Shown in pieces: positions 33,691 to 45,120 of a stretch of DNA of 64,000 nucleotides. A program made the translations under genes and the position numbers. Source of the DNA: Meandrina meandrites (taxonomy: Eukaryota > Cnidaria > Anthozoa > Scleractinia > Meandrinidae); contig OY855907.1 of NCBI GenBank assembly GCA_963693305.1, positions 38,323,356-38,387,355 on the forward strand, read 5' to 3'. Each line of letters begins with the position of its first letter. Position 1 is the first letter of the stretch. A model generated the notes under the pieces. The model saw only the letters and a list, made by a program, of their open reading frames with translations. It was not told the origin of the DNA and did no database searches.

Positions 33691-34316
33691 GTTGATCATC
33701 TTTTTCAACTGCCGTCAAACTTGTTTGAAATGGTTGAGGTTTCCCAATAGAACACATTTTTTTCAGTTAAAACAGTTGATCAAACCTATTAACCAAAAAC
33801 AGTTGATTCCAATACAATGTGGATGTAAGGTTATCAACTGAAAACTGTTGGAGAAGTGTTCTATCTGAACACTTGAACCAAATTAACCAAAACCAGCTGC
33901 AGTTGAAATGGCTGGTTGCAACCTCAGGAAACATAGCTCATGCATCTATAGTAAATCTAAATAATCTGTTCCAAGTTGTTTTATATAATTACCAATAAAA
34001 AGTGTTATAAAAAATAATTATAGGATTAACAAGGACAGATGGCAAAGTACTGGGGGAGGTGAGGGTAGGGGATACTTCGGTACAAACTATTAATTTTAAC
34101 AAATTCACCAAATTTCTCTGACCAGAGAAATGACATTATTAGAACTCAAGTAAAACCTTGAGTGACAACTACAAAGTTTTGGACATCTGTTCCTATGGCC
34201 ATGCAAATGAATAAATAGAGTAAAAATTAGTGCAAAATTGCATGTGTGAACGATTGTTCATTTCCAGCCTGAAGCCAAAGTCTGTCAATTTTTTTTATTA
34301 TTTCTAGATAAGGAAT

Positions 34317-35950
34317 TTAATGTTTCTTGATCTTGAATCTGCTTTTACTTTTAGAATCTTTTAAATCCGGATTAATTTCTACAAGACCTGCAACTTTCAT
34401 TAATCCCCTTGCACAGTTATTGTAATGTTTAAATCTGTCAGGACCCAGAAGAATTCCACCATACCAACGTGTTACTACAACAATGATATTCTTTATATCA
34501 AGTATTTGTAGCAGATGAAGAAGTCTCGATCCAGCTGCTGCTTCCCCATCATCGTCACAGTCCTGGACAAAAGAGTTTCGGTTTTCACAAAAAATCCTAT
34601 ATGCCATAACATTGTGAGTGGCATTGTTTATTTTCCGGTTTTTCTTAAGTTCTTCCAGAACTTGTTTTGCTTGATCTGATGTAACTATGTGAGCAAGGTG
34701 GGCTTGAAAAGTGCTTTTCCTGTCAGTGAATGGTTCTCCATGAAGAATCTCTGGGCATGACGCTGTTTCTGAGCTCCTAAATATCTTTAAACCATCTGAT
34801 GAAGTTACATCATCCAAAACATCACTGCTGACAGTGGCTGATAGGTCCTCCTCAGATTCACCATTTTTGCCCTCTTCTGATAAGTTATCTTCATTGCCTT
34901 ATAAGGGAGAATTAATACAAATTTGTCATGTCCACAGAAACCATTGCCATGAGCAGGTACAATACCATTGATAAACAAAAGCATACGTACATTGAGTGTT
35001 TAATCATGGAGGATTCAAATTTTGTTTATCTAAAAATAGATTTAAACAGATCAATACAATGACTAATAGATCAGACAATTTAGGAATGTAAACAAATCAC
35101 TTCTTTCGATTATGTTTTAAGCCCCGGAGGGGGACTCCCATATGGAAGGGCGGGGATGCTTGTCGCAAATTTTGAATTTAACCCCTAAAAGAGACCAATC
35201 TGGGTGTGGCTGAACATTATGCAGACCCTTAAAAGAGTAAACATAACGAATCAAAATTCTTTCTTTTTTGGTATTTCTTCGTGTGCAACCCTAAACGAGA
35301 CCTTGACGGCTAAAAATAATGACATTTTGCCCAGAACACCCTTCGTGAGACCAAAATCCGAAATTTACACCCCCAAGCAAGACGATGAGCATCCCCGTAC
35401 ATTTCATATGGGAGTTTCCCCCCCCCCCCCCCCCCCGGGGTTTAAAGCATAAATTAGTTTATGAGATTGCATCATCTAACTTTTAATGTTTTTTATCACA
35501 AGTTAAGTTAACCACAAATTATTTAAACATGGCAGTGAAAGAGAACGGGTTATTACCAGTATTCTTCAAGGAATCACTACTGCTCAACTGCTCGATGTCT
35601 GTCTGTCCTCGGTCATTAAATTTTCCATCAATGAATGTTCTCAGCGCCTCTACCCACTGGTACAGCACGATCTCTCCTTGATTCTCTCGGTAGATTGTGT
35701 ACAGCAAGTCTGAAGCCTCAAACATTTCAGCATCGTTCATCCAGGCAGAGTGGATTTCAAACACCGGGGGAACTCTTGCCGGGTACTGTGGTGGTAACAG
35801 AAATTGAAGCGTGGCTGACCACCAAGAATCATTATCATGGCACACGCGGATTTCGTAGATTCTGTTAGCCTCGTCAATGACCACAAAATCTTGATCATAA
35901 ATCGCTGACAGAGCTTCGATTTCTTCAACCTGATGAGCTAAATTCTCCAT
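34317..35950 (-). CDS. IMPACT: IMPACT homolog (RWD domain + UPF0029/YigZ domain)
   Basis: Two exons, 35557-35950 and 34317-34897, join in phase into 324 residues, close to the 320 of human IMPACT. Residues 1-110 form an RWD domain (EEIEALSAIYDQDF, LPPQYPARVPPVFEI). The C-terminal half is the UPF0029 fold: SEFLAH-type opening as KSTFQAHLAHI, then ATHNVMAYRI, DDDGEAAAGSRLLHLL and VVVTRWYGGILLGPDRF. IMPACT binds GCN1 and so restrains GCN2 activation and eIF2-alpha phosphorylation during amino-acid stress. It acts in the cytosol. Start chosen at MENLAHQ because it opens the RWD domain; an in-frame upstream Met would add 14 residues. The intron holds a poly-C-bounded repeat. TMEM60 lies divergently upstream. 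Confidence 0.95.
35128..35437 (+). repeat. Poly-C-bounded repeat, copy 2 (intact)
   Basis: About 310 bp with inverted ends: GGGGGACTCCCATATGGAAG and GGGGATGCTTGTCG on the left face GACGATGAGCATCCCCG, CATTTCATATGGGAG and a poly-C run (35418-35436) on the right. It lies in the IMPACT intron. Copy 1 at 5296-5866 is the same element with an insertion. Confidence 0.75.
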
Positions 35951-36257
35951 TTTGATGTGTAACGCAACATATAAACATAGAACCTCCCTCACTGATCCTT
36001 ATCTGAATGTTTCTCCTAAATTATTTACACTTCACAAATAGCCACGAATTATTATAGTATCCCCAATGATATCGTTGGTGTTATGCATGAAATTAAAAGG
36101 CCCAGCATCAGCTGATCGGCATTACGTGGCGCGTATTTGGCGCGACCCCGCCAAAAGCTAGATACCGCGGTTCCTAAGACCAGCGGTTTGGTAAATTTCT
36201 TGTTGCTCGTTGTGGCAGAGTTCACAAGGTGTACCATCAAATCCAGGAAAGAAAAAC
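35951..36257. promoter_or_regulatory. Shared divergent promoter of IMPACT and TMEM60
   Basis: Only 307 bp separate the start codons of two genes read in opposite directions, so promoter elements and 5' UTRs must be packed here. No TATA box is placed convincingly. The central part (about 36120-36180) is GC-rich (GGCGCGTATTTGGCGCG), which resembles an E2F-type palindrome. Role inferred from arrangement. Confidence 0.6.
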
Positions 36258-36662
36258 ATGGCCAACACTCCGTTTTACAGAGTTCTTGGTGTCTGGAGCG
36301 TAGTTCTTCTCTTTCTAATCTTCTTAGTTATTCGCCTGGATAAAGAAACCGACTGGTTTTGGTTCATCATCTTCATTCCGCTTCTGATTTTTGACTGCTT
36401 TGTGATTTTCTACATTTTACTTCGAATTTGTCGACATCTCAAAGATGGCGAAGATCCCAACCGGTTCACCATAGCAAGAAAATTCTGGTTTTTGTTCATG
36501 GTTGCCGCGAAACTTAGTTTCATCATTATTCTGTGTTGCAGACTTGAAAACATCATCAGTGCATCTTATTACGTTGTTTTCATTCCGCTGTGGATCTTCC
36601 TGTTAGGTCTTGGTTGCGATGCATCAGCTTGGGTTTGGGTTCTAGCAAATCCGAGAGGATAA
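36258..36662 (+). CDS. TMEM60: TMEM60-like four-helix membrane protein
   Basis: An intronless 134-residue frame; human TMEM60 has 133 residues. Four hydrophobic helices: VWSVVLLFLIFLVI (10-25), WFIIFIPLLIFDCFVIFYIL (35-55), FLFMVAAKLSFIIILCC (78-95) and YVVFIPLWIFLLGLG (103-120). The IFIPL-IFD and VFIPLW motifs are family hallmarks, and the helix 1-2 linker RLDKETDW matches the family LDxxxxW pattern. It is a poorly understood multi-pass membrane protein; no reaction is known. An upstream in-frame Met at 36210 would add 16 polar residues and is unlikely. Two AATAAA signals lie at 37248-37257. Confidence 0.9.
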   Translation: MANTPFYRVLGVWSVVLLFLIFLVIRLDKETDWFWFIIFIPLLIFDCFVIFYILLRICRHLKDGEDPNRFTIARKFWFLFMVAAKLSFIIILCCRLENIISASYYVVFIPLWIFLLGLGCDASAWVWVLANPRG

Positions 36663-37247
36663 AGTTGACTAAAACTGAGCTATGACGAGCGTTAACAGTT
36701 GATTTCTTACAATCATTCTGTGACACGGAAGAAGTGACAATTGCCGTCCAAACTGAGCCAGTTAAAACAGCAACAAAGTAACGCTGGGTCTTTTCATTTT
36801 GAAAAACTTATCTAGCGAGATAGTGCAAGATGAACTGCAGACATGGTTTGAAATTTGACTGGGCCATGAGAAGACCCTGAGAATATAACAATATAGGGTA
36901 ATGACGGATAGAAGAGCTTGCTGACAACCGTTATTTGACCATGATTACCTGCTGTGCCCAAAACTGTGAGAGTTTTGGCTGTTTGAATCTTGGTACTTAC
37001 TAATTGCCAGAAAAGCCAGTTTGTTTGAAAATGATGTTCAGCAAAACAGTTCAACTACATGTACACAATGAAACAAGAAGAACTGCGCAAGTGATGCAGA
37101 AATTTCTCTTATTTCATTTGAACATGATAAAAAAGCATTTTGGTTTTGAAACCAAACCCTAGATTTCTTGGCTAATGGAAAACATATGCTCTATGATCTC
37201 TGCTTGAAATGTGACACAACGTTAACATAAGGAGTTGGAGAAAAACA

Positions 37248-37257
37248 AATAAATAAA
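37248..37257 (+). terminator. Polyadenylation signals of TMEM60
   Basis: Overlapping AATAAATAAA about 590 bp downstream of the TMEM60 stop, before a MITE and the next gene. Consistent with the end of a long 3' UTR. Confidence 0.5.
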
Positions 37258-37330
37258 TTCTGCTCTTAGCTTGCAGTCAGTGTAGCTTGTAATAGAGTCG
37301 TAGAAAAATCCTGCACTAACATAAAGTGAA

Positions 37331-37561
37331 ATTCTTGTCCCCGGAGGCCGCAATCCTTCTGGTCTGCACTAGGGATTGACACTGCTGGCTGGTCCCAGTT
37401 TATGAGCATGGGCAAAGAACTCACTCTGTATTTTTCAGCCAAACAGATTTGTCAGATTTGACAAGTCCGTAAATCGCGGACTTCTGTTGCTGGAGGCAAC
37501 CAGAGGTCTTGATCCCTGGGGTAGACCAGAAGGATTGCGGCCTCTATCTGATGACAAGAAT
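37331..37561. mobile_element. 231-bp MITE
   Basis: Inverted ends: ATTCTTGTCCCCGGAGGCCG and CAATCCTTCTGGTCTGC on the left, GTAGACCAGAAGGATTG and CGGCCTC..GACAAGAAT on the right. Located between TMEM60 and CCDC43. Confidence 0.8.
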
Positions 37562-37929
37562 GCTCAAGCGATTGTATGCATGTATGTATTATAAACAAAA
37601 TATAGATAAATTGAGACTGCTACCAGTTCAATTCATAATTTTTTGCCACTCACCAATAAAGCCAGAGAATTATCAAACGTGTCAAATAAAAAAAAACAAA
37701 TTCAGCCTTACGCTCTTGGAAGAACATTGCTACTGTAGCCCCCCAACTCCCCTTCACAAAAAAAAAAAATTACAAGCAACTCAATTTAACCAGTGCCATC
37801 CCACCCTACACTGTGAGCCGATGTTTTTGAGGGGAGGGGGGGGCTACCCACCCCTCTCTAGGCAGGATCAAAATCGTTGCTGTAAATACGGTATCAACAG
37901 GACAGCGGTATCTGCAGAGAGATTTCAAA

Positions 37930-40900
37930 ATGGCGGATGGGTCGTTGGGAACTCAACGAACTCAACAAGAAGAAGTGTTTGAAGAGTGGCTGAACTCTCG
38001 CATGAAACAGCTAGGGCTGGATGAAGATGTCTTTGGAAGTTATGTCACGGGGGTTTTGGATTCTGACGATACTGACGAGGATCGCAAAGACGCGTTGATT
38101 GGTATTCTGGATGGAATGACGGTATGGATTTATTTTTTTACACGTGCACGCGGTAGCTGTGCAAAGCCATACCACCCTATGTTTGTGTATATCAATGGCT
38201 CGTATAGAAGAAATATAGATAAACATTGTGTCGGCTTCGAATTACCTCAAAATACAAAGTTTACTCTTGATGATTCAATAAACGTTAAGATGAAATGTTA
38301 CACTGTTAACTTACCATCAAGGCGATCAAAATACAAAATATTTGCACAAAACTTGTATCAAAATATTATTTAATAGAAATTACTTAGTTCCCAACGGAGA
38401 GAAATATTGTTCTGGTCCACCAAAATGCTCGCCGTAACATCACATGAAAACGATCCATATGTGGTGTGGCGTGAACACTCCCCAGGAAATGTTTTGAGAT
38501 TTAACTTTGAAATGCCATTATGTGCAGTCTTGGGGTCAAAAGAAAAAATGACATGTTTTATTGCCGATGTAAATATAAATTTGAAAATAACTTAAATCAG
38601 ACTGTTTTTTTTTTCGTTCAGGGCTCCTGCTCCGTAAGACAATAATATGTAAAACAGATCTGGTCCTGGTTGTTCAAAGGATAGATAAGGCTATCCACCG
38701 GATAAATCAATATCCAGTCTATCCAGTGGGTAATGCAGTATGTTTTCTCAACACTTGTCCACTGGAAAGGGATTCATCTGGTTGATAGCATTATTCACCT
38801 CTTTAATAACTGATCCCAGATACCTTTCACACACACAACTGGTAGCCATGCCAAGCCAAACAATGCAAAAAAGTGAGCAAACTCATTAGCCATGTGACCT
38901 ATACCCTCCGCACACTAGCACCCAGACGCCCAGATGTGTGTGAGAAAAACGTTTTCCGCTTCTTTCATGCCTCAGCCAGCGGAAAACAACACTTGTTAAG
39001 AAATATGTCTTCTATGGGGGCAGATGAAGATTGACTGACTGACTCGCTGACAGATTCCTTCCTTCCTTCCTTCCTTCCTTCCTTCCTTCCTTCCTTCCTT
39101 CCTTCCTTCCTTCCTTCCTTCCTTCCTTCCTTCCTTCCTTTCCTTCCTTTCCTTCCTTTCCTTTCCTTCCTTTCCTTCCTTTCCTTCCTTCCTTCCTTCC
39201 TTCCTTCCTTCCTTCCTTCCTTCCTTCCTTCCTTCCTTCCTTCCTTCCTTCCTTCCTTCCTTCCTTCCTTCCTTCCTTCCTTCCTTCCTTCCTTCCTTCC
39301 TTCCTTCCTTCCTTCCTTCCTTCCTTCCTTCCTTCCTTCCTTCCTTCCTTCCTTCCTTCCTTCCTTCCTTCCTTCCTTCCTTCCTTCTTTCCTTCCTTCA
39401 ATATTATTATTCATTCATTCAATTATTCATTTATTCATTCATTCATTCTTTCATTCTCAACCTGGGTTGGTACAAAGTACCAAATAAACACTGCTAGGCA
39501 CAAGCCATAGAGACGGTTGCCCAGGCAACAGAGTCTCCCACACTCTCCTCACTCCCTCCTGTTATCTAAAGGAACGTTATGCACAATGCACATAGTTTTC
39601 CCAAGTTCTTTGCCCTGAGGAGACACCCTTCCCCACCAACTTCAACATTTTTGTACTTGCAAATCTTTTTTGTTTTTTTGTTTTTTTCACTTTCACTGCA
39701 GGAATATCCTTTGGATGATCTGTGCAATGAAGTTATTGAAAGATGGAAAACGTCAAGAGCAGAAGTGTTGCAGAAAAAAGAGCAAGTGAAAGGTACATTA
39801 TCAACACTCATTATAGATTGTGCTGGTTGACTCTGAAGAGAAAACAGTGAGAAGAAAGTTCTTCGTTTTTTTTTTTTTTTGCGCCAGGAAGAAACAGAAA
39901 CAAAATAGGAATCCCTGATACACTTATTTTGACAAGCCGTCTGCAAAAAATCCAGGAATCTGGACTGTTCTAACTGGTTATGAAACAAAAGACAACATTT
40001 AACTGTATCCTGATTGGCTACCTGAGTGTAAGCATTACTTCCCATCTGAAAATATCATGGGCAAACCAGTTTTTGCGTTCGACGAAGGAGAACGCACCCT
40101 AATCGAGAAATACTCTAGCTTTTATGGACTATACAACGTTGTCAATTTGGCCCCCCCAGAAAATTTTTCAGGGGCGAATGACGTCATCTCCATGCCATGT
40201 GCTTCTGTTTTGCTGTTTGTAGTGATTTCTCTCTACAAAATTGTCCTGTGTTATGGTCTGTTATCGCTGCTGTTTGGAGGGTTTTCATCCAAGGTAGAAG
40301 AGTTTTAATCAGCCACCGAACGTCGTAAAAGGAGTGGAAATCGAGTAACTCGATCCGTTGTTTTATAGGCAAGGTAAACCAGCGTGTTTGCATGCAAAAA
40401 CAATTTACAAACTAGCTAAAATTGCGAATCGTTAGCATTTCATGTAAAACAATACCCTGCGAGCAGAGTCTTCTTCGATCTTCCTAGATTAGTGGGGAAG
40501 ATCGATGAAGACTCTGCTCGCAGGGTAGTAAAACGAGTGAGCAGAATAAGGATCAAAATTGTTTTATCGCTTCTTTGAATTTGTATTCTATAGTTATTCG
40601 CAGAATGTTAAGGCATTTTGATGAGGAAATCATTATTGAATATTATGAGTGTAGACTATGAACGAAAAGTTGATGTGCTGTGCCTTGATGTATTTTCAAA
40701 TTGAAGTGAAAGTATTTGTAGAAGTCTTTGGAGTTTTAGAAGTTGTGTAGTGCCAAAAGATATTAAACAACTAATTAAAAGTGAAATAAATAATTATTTG
40801 TCGTGTACATGATAATTCATTTCTATTCCATATGAATTTTAGTGTAAAAGAAATGAATGCAAATTGCCCATTAATTCATTTATGACTTTGTACATTTCTG

Positions 40901-43059
40901 CTTTGTGAATGTCACATGAAGTGCTAGGAGCGACTTCTATTCACGTTGTTTTACAATATTCTGACATCAATGAGAATTTGCCGTTCCATTCCTTATTTGA
41001 GGTTCTTTTTGACCTTTGGCAAACAATCACTGCTATGATGACAGATCATGTTTCCATCCGGTTGAATGGCTTCTTCTGTAACACCCAATTTACGATAACA
41101 TAGCTTGCATGCAAGCAAAGAAAAATTCTGCTTTAACATATCAAGAACTGCTACAGTGTCACAATTTTTTCCCAGTTTTCTGAACCCCTTCGAAAACAAC
41201 ACAACCCATTTCTTGATGCGACAAATTCTAGTTTATTTTGCAGAGAGATGTTCTTTTGGCTCGTCACGCAATCTTTCCTCCAAAATGTTGTGTGATGAGA
41301 TTCCTCTCTCACTCATCCTCATGGCTCCATTTGAGGCATATTAAATGGCATAGTTTGCCAACAACCTTGCTCCTTTTCTACTACCTGACTCTCCATCTCA
41401 GGTCGAATGCACTCCCCTAATTGCTGATTACTACTAGTATTATGTCTATTCAGCTGGATGTTGATCCAAATGCAGACTTAACCTTAACATAAGAATCACT
41501 ACATTATTTACTGTTAGTAATAATTAATAGGTAAAAGTAGGAAGTCTGTATACAGGCTAGAGTTTGTCCCGGTTTTCGTAGCATGAAGTGACTAGGAGTA
41601 TTTCTACTCACCACTGGATGGGATGCTAATCCATTATAGGGATACCCCGAGCAGTAAATTTGCTGGTACCCATTTATACACTTGGGTGAAGAGAGGCACT
41701 ATGGGAGTAAAGTGTCTTGCCCAAGAACACAATGCAGTTCCCAGACCACCACCCGATCCAGAGTCCACCCGCTAACCTCTAGGCCACCGCACCTCCCATT
41801 AATAATTAATAAATTATTGATGGTAAATTTCTGAGACATGTTTTGGTTGTCAACTTTGATATTTTCAATTTGTAGAGCAAAAGGCAGCAGAAAAGCACAA
41901 CAAACTGGCTGAAATAATGGAGAAACAAGCATCTACAGTGTGTACAACAAAATCAGTGCAAGATAAATCTGACGGTGAAATCAAGAAACTATTGGTGGCT
42001 CAGTATGGTCATGAATCAGATGAAGAACTTTGATATCCTTTCATGAATGCACTGTCTTCCAGAAACATTTTACCAAATGATGATATGTAGTCAATTAATA
42101 GATCATTAAAAGTAGACGTGTGATTTAAATGAAATGAAATACCTCTTTCAAGATTTTAAAACTCCAAATGTTAACTTTAAGATCAACCTAAAACATTACT
42201 GCTAAAACACATACTGATGCAATATGATAAGAATTAAACTGTATTCATTTTTTTCCCTGTTTAACATCTTTAACTGTGTTCTACTGCTGATAGTGATGAG
42301 GAACAGGCGACCTCTACAGATAAAGATTCAGGTTAGTGAAAAGATACTGTATATCTTAGAAATAACAACTGACTGACTGTCTGTCTGTCTATCTGCCTGC
42401 CTGGTTGGCTGACTGACTGACTATCTGGCTGGCTGTCTTGATGACTTACTATCTGTCTGGCTGACTGACTGTCTGTCTGACTGACGGACTGTCTGGCTGG
42501 CTGTCTTGCTGACTGACCATCTGTCTGGCTGACTGACTGTCTGTCTGACTGGCTGACTTACTATCTAACTGACCGAGTGACTGGCTGACTGACTGACTGG
42601 CTGGCTGGCTGGCTGGCTGACTGACTGGCCCACCCATCCACCTATGTACTGACTCACCAACAAACTGACAGACCAACCCAACCACCAACTGATCCACCAC
42701 CCACCCACCAACTCACCAATGGACTGATTGACTGACCCACCCACCATCCTACTGACCCACCCACCCAGCAAATGGCCGGCCTACCCACAGTAGGATGAAT
42801 GAATGAGGAACAAACAGCTGCAATACGTACAGAGATTACTTTCTGAAAATGTTGCAATTCATCAACAGGGATATTCAAAAACGTGAATGCTCAGTCAGTA
42901 ACAGACAGAGAGAAAGAAAAGAGGGATAAAATGAAAGAAGAAAATGATCAAAGAAAACAGCAAACAAAAGAGGCAAAGGAAAAGCAAAAACAAAAATCAG
43001 AGGAAAGGAAGGAAAAAGAAAAGAAGAGAACACAGAAAGGAGAAAGACGAACAAGATGA
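37930..43059 (+). CDS. CCDC43: CCDC43 homolog
   Basis: Five exons join in phase into 225 residues (human 224): 37930-38121, 39702-39792, 41876-42032, 42285-42331, 42869-43059. The N-terminal domain (FEEWLNSRMKQLGLDEDVFG, ILDGMT, then EYPLDDLCNEVIERW) matches the helical PWI-like fold of CCDC43. An acidic linker (SDEEL, DSDEEQ) follows, then a highly charged Lys/Glu coiled coil ending KEKEKKRTQKGERRTR, almost the same as the vertebrate end. The cellular role is poorly known. The third intron is U12-type AT-AC; the other three are GT-AG. The start codon sits in AAAATGGCGGA, a YY1-like core-promoter motif. Introns hold a CCTT array, a SINE, a fold-back and a CTGA-rich tandem repeat. Confidence 0.92.
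38650..38830. repeat. MITE-like repeat in CCDC43 intron 1
   Basis: GGTCCTGGTTGTTCAAAGG followed by ATAGATAAGGCTATCCACCG and GGATAAATC, with inverted echoes (CACTTGTCCACTGGAAAGGG). The word pattern is typical of dispersed elements; ends not resolved. Confidence 0.35.
39055..39399 (+). repeat. CCTT tetranucleotide array, 345 bp
   Basis: Roughly 85 CCTT units with a TTTCC-variant patch at 39139-39185, followed by a short ATTC run. Inside CCDC43 intron 1. It yields spurious Lys/Glu/Gly/Arg repeat frames on the minus strand. Confidence 0.95.
40453..40527. mobile_element. Short fold-back element (TACCCTGCG) with 9-bp duplication
   Basis: A 75-bp near-perfect palindrome: TACCCTGCGAGCAGAGTCTT at the left is complementary to the right end. 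Flanks GTAAAACAA (40444-40452) and GTAAAACGA (40528-40536) match at 8 of 9 positions. In CCDC43 intron 2. Confidence 0.85.
41600..41800 (-). repeat. tRNA-derived SINE with conserved central domain
   Basis: Minus strand begins GGTGCGGTGGCCTAGAGGTT (tRNA-like A box) and continues to GTGTTCTTGGGCAAGACACT, a central motif shared by many invertebrate and fish SINEs, then GGGTACCAGCAAATTTACTG. In CCDC43 intron 2, antisense to the gene. Confidence 0.7.
42033..42284 (+). promoter_or_regulatory. U12-type AT-AC intron of CCDC43
   Basis: The donor ATATCCTTT (42033-42041) is the perfect U12 consensus. The acceptor region has branch site TCTTTAAC (42267-42274) only about 11 nt before the terminal AC (42283-42284), inside the 10-16 nt spacing U12 introns require. 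Splicing there joins CTT-TG to T-GCT-GAT in frame. No GT donor fits: reading on gives an immediate TGA. An AG nine bases later (42292-42293) would also keep frame, dropping three residues. Confidence 0.9.
42363..42800 (+). repeat. Degenerate CTGACTGACTGT / CCACCAAC tandem repeat
   Basis: Tetranucleotide-based repeats (CTGA, CTGT, CTGG, CTTA) to about 42630, then a CCAC/CCAA-rich continuation to about 42780. Fills most of CCDC43 intron 4 and gives spurious Ser/Gln frames on the minus strand. Confidence 0.85.
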
Positions 43060-43159
43060 CGACACCAGATTCTTTCAACAGTGATTGGCCAAACAGCACT
43101 TGGTTATTTGGATTGTTTCAGTTTGTCACCGGTTATGGTAATTAAAACAAAACAAAACA

Positions 43160-43165
43160 AATAAA
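43160..43165 (+). terminator. Polyadenylation signal of CCDC43
   Basis: AATAAA 100 bp after the stop codon, the first good match downstream. Confidence 0.6.
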
Positions 43166-44102
43166 AATGGGTTCAAAATTAATTTCTTGTAAGTGGTAAA
43201 TCTAGTCTGTGTCACTGCAGACTACATGTGACTTTGTTTTGGTTCCTTTTAGCAGTTTAAGCCTCATAATAATGTAAACAAATATCCTGGTTTGGAATAA
43301 CGTAATTACTTTATTATGGTGCAATGCGTGCGTTGAACTGAGTTTAAATTTATTTGTGGTTGTAGAATTCCCTACAACATATTATATTTGCAAACTGTAG
43401 TTTTGGTCGATGAATTTGGTTGTATCCAGCAGTTGTGTAAGATGTGGTTGATGAGAAAATTGTTAATTGAAAGTAGGAAATTAAGTTATTTAGAGAAGGT
43501 TTCAAAGTCAAAGGTGCTTCAAAAAAGAGTTTCTATAATTAAAAGAAATCTTTGTAGAAATATGCATATAAGTTTTGATTGAGTGGTCAAAACTTGAAGC
43601 CTGTAATGCCATTGGTTTTACATGTAAAGCTGGACACTTTGTTTTTTTATGTTCCTCAACTCTACCTGAGTGTACAAAATGGAAAGTGTAATCAGGGCTG
43701 CAAAACTCTTACAGTCTGACACCTGACAAACATTGGACTTCCAGGATTGGAAATTACTCTTTTCTCAGACTTTTGTATCTAGTGTATCACAAATAGAACT
43801 TGTCAGGAATAATGACTGTAATATTTACTTTACAAAAGATTAATTTAAATAAAATACTGCAAAAGAATAAAAGTGTTAGTAAAAATATTGAAAATAAACA
43901 AAGATGTCATAATGCTTGTTGTCCATTATAATCTCGCTCAGTCTTTTCCAGTCTAAAGGGCCCTTAGTTAGCCACATCATTGCGTTTGTTGATGAACAGA
44001 ATTGTCAGGATTCTATTTCATGAGGACCCTTTCTAAACAAAGAAGATCACTGCTATTTTGCAGGAACCCCCTCCCCCTGATAACAGTACACCCTAACCCC
44101 CA

Positions 44103-44442
44103 GGTTTACAATAGGCGTGGGTTAATTTTTTGGTCCAGGGATTTTTTTGGGTTTTGTTGGAAGCCCTGGGGATTTTTAGGGTCTTGATTTTTGCTCCCAT
44201 TTGATCATCCCAATCACCTGAATTCCTGAGTAACCCCCAACCTGGGCCCTGACTGTAATGCCAGATAGGATGACTGCTGACCAGTTTGGATGCACTTTAC
44301 TCCACTCATCCCTGCCTTAAATTAACCATGGAGGTTGAACAAGAAGGGTCATTTTCTTTTCTGGGAATTGTACTGCTCAACCATGCACCAAAGATTGAGC
44401 AACAACTTAAGTGGCATGAAAATAGGCCGCCTATTGTAAACC
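44103..44442. mobile_element. 340-bp MITE with GGTTTACAATAGGCG ends
   Basis: A perfect 15-bp terminal inverted repeat at 44103-44117 and 44428-44442. Non-coding interior. Confidence 0.75.
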
Positions 44443-44840
44443 AATAATTCATTGTCTATCAATTTAATTGTAACCTGTGAAGTGCAGGATGCGTGGGATA
44501 AACACACGGCCACTTGCACGAGTGCTTTGAAGGGCACATTAGAAAGTCATCCTTGATTTATACTATTAAAGCCCGGCATGTCAGTGGTACAGATCCAGCC
44601 AAGGTTAAAACCCCTAAATATTTGATTAAAAAGAAATTTAAAATTTGGCAATCCACAATAATAAAAAACATTGGATTAAAATATAGGGTGTTGTCATGTG
44701 ACATAACGGCAGCCATATTTGTGTTCCAAAAACAAACAAAAGTCGACCATATTGGTGAACCTAGCCTGACCCTCCGGGAATTAAATTCTATTTTTATGTA
44801 AACCGATGTTGCCGCTGGCCACGTAGGTGAGAATGCTCTA

Positions 44841-44985
<145 letters not shown>

Positions 44986-45120
44986 ATTGTTTACCACAGG
45001 CAGCTTCCGTGACGGAGTTGCGTGACGACTCAACCGGTTTGACGGGTCACTGCATGAAAACGAGGCGCAGCTGAGAAAAGCCCGGCTCGAACTCACGGCG
45101 TTCTTTTTCGTTAATTCAAT

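Larger units (their letters stand above)
30859..34316. other. Intergenic stretch between BAG3 and IMPACT
   Basis: No coding gene is supported. It contains a MITE (30967-31394), a CAGCA-type tandem array (32603-32887) with an inserted fold-back, and a MITE copy (33503-33690). The rest is AT-rich DNA with only short meaningless open frames. Confidence 0.6.

Noticed and set aside
38965..39414. KEGRKEGR-type repeat protein
   Set aside because: Product of the CCTT microsatellite inside a CCDC43 intron.
40057..40308. Plus-strand frame with a hydrophobic C-terminal stretch
   Set aside because: Intronic, no family resemblance, flanked by repeats.
40993..41202. Minus-strand frame with CKLCYRK and ICHHSSDC, suggestive of a zinc finger
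   Set aside because: Too short, no splice partners, inside a CCDC43 intron next to repeat fragments; may be a decayed transposon but I cannot name it.
42449..42878. Ser/Gln and Trp/Val/Gly-rich minus-strand frames
   Set aside because: Generated by the CTGA/CCAC tandem repeat of CCDC43 intron 4.
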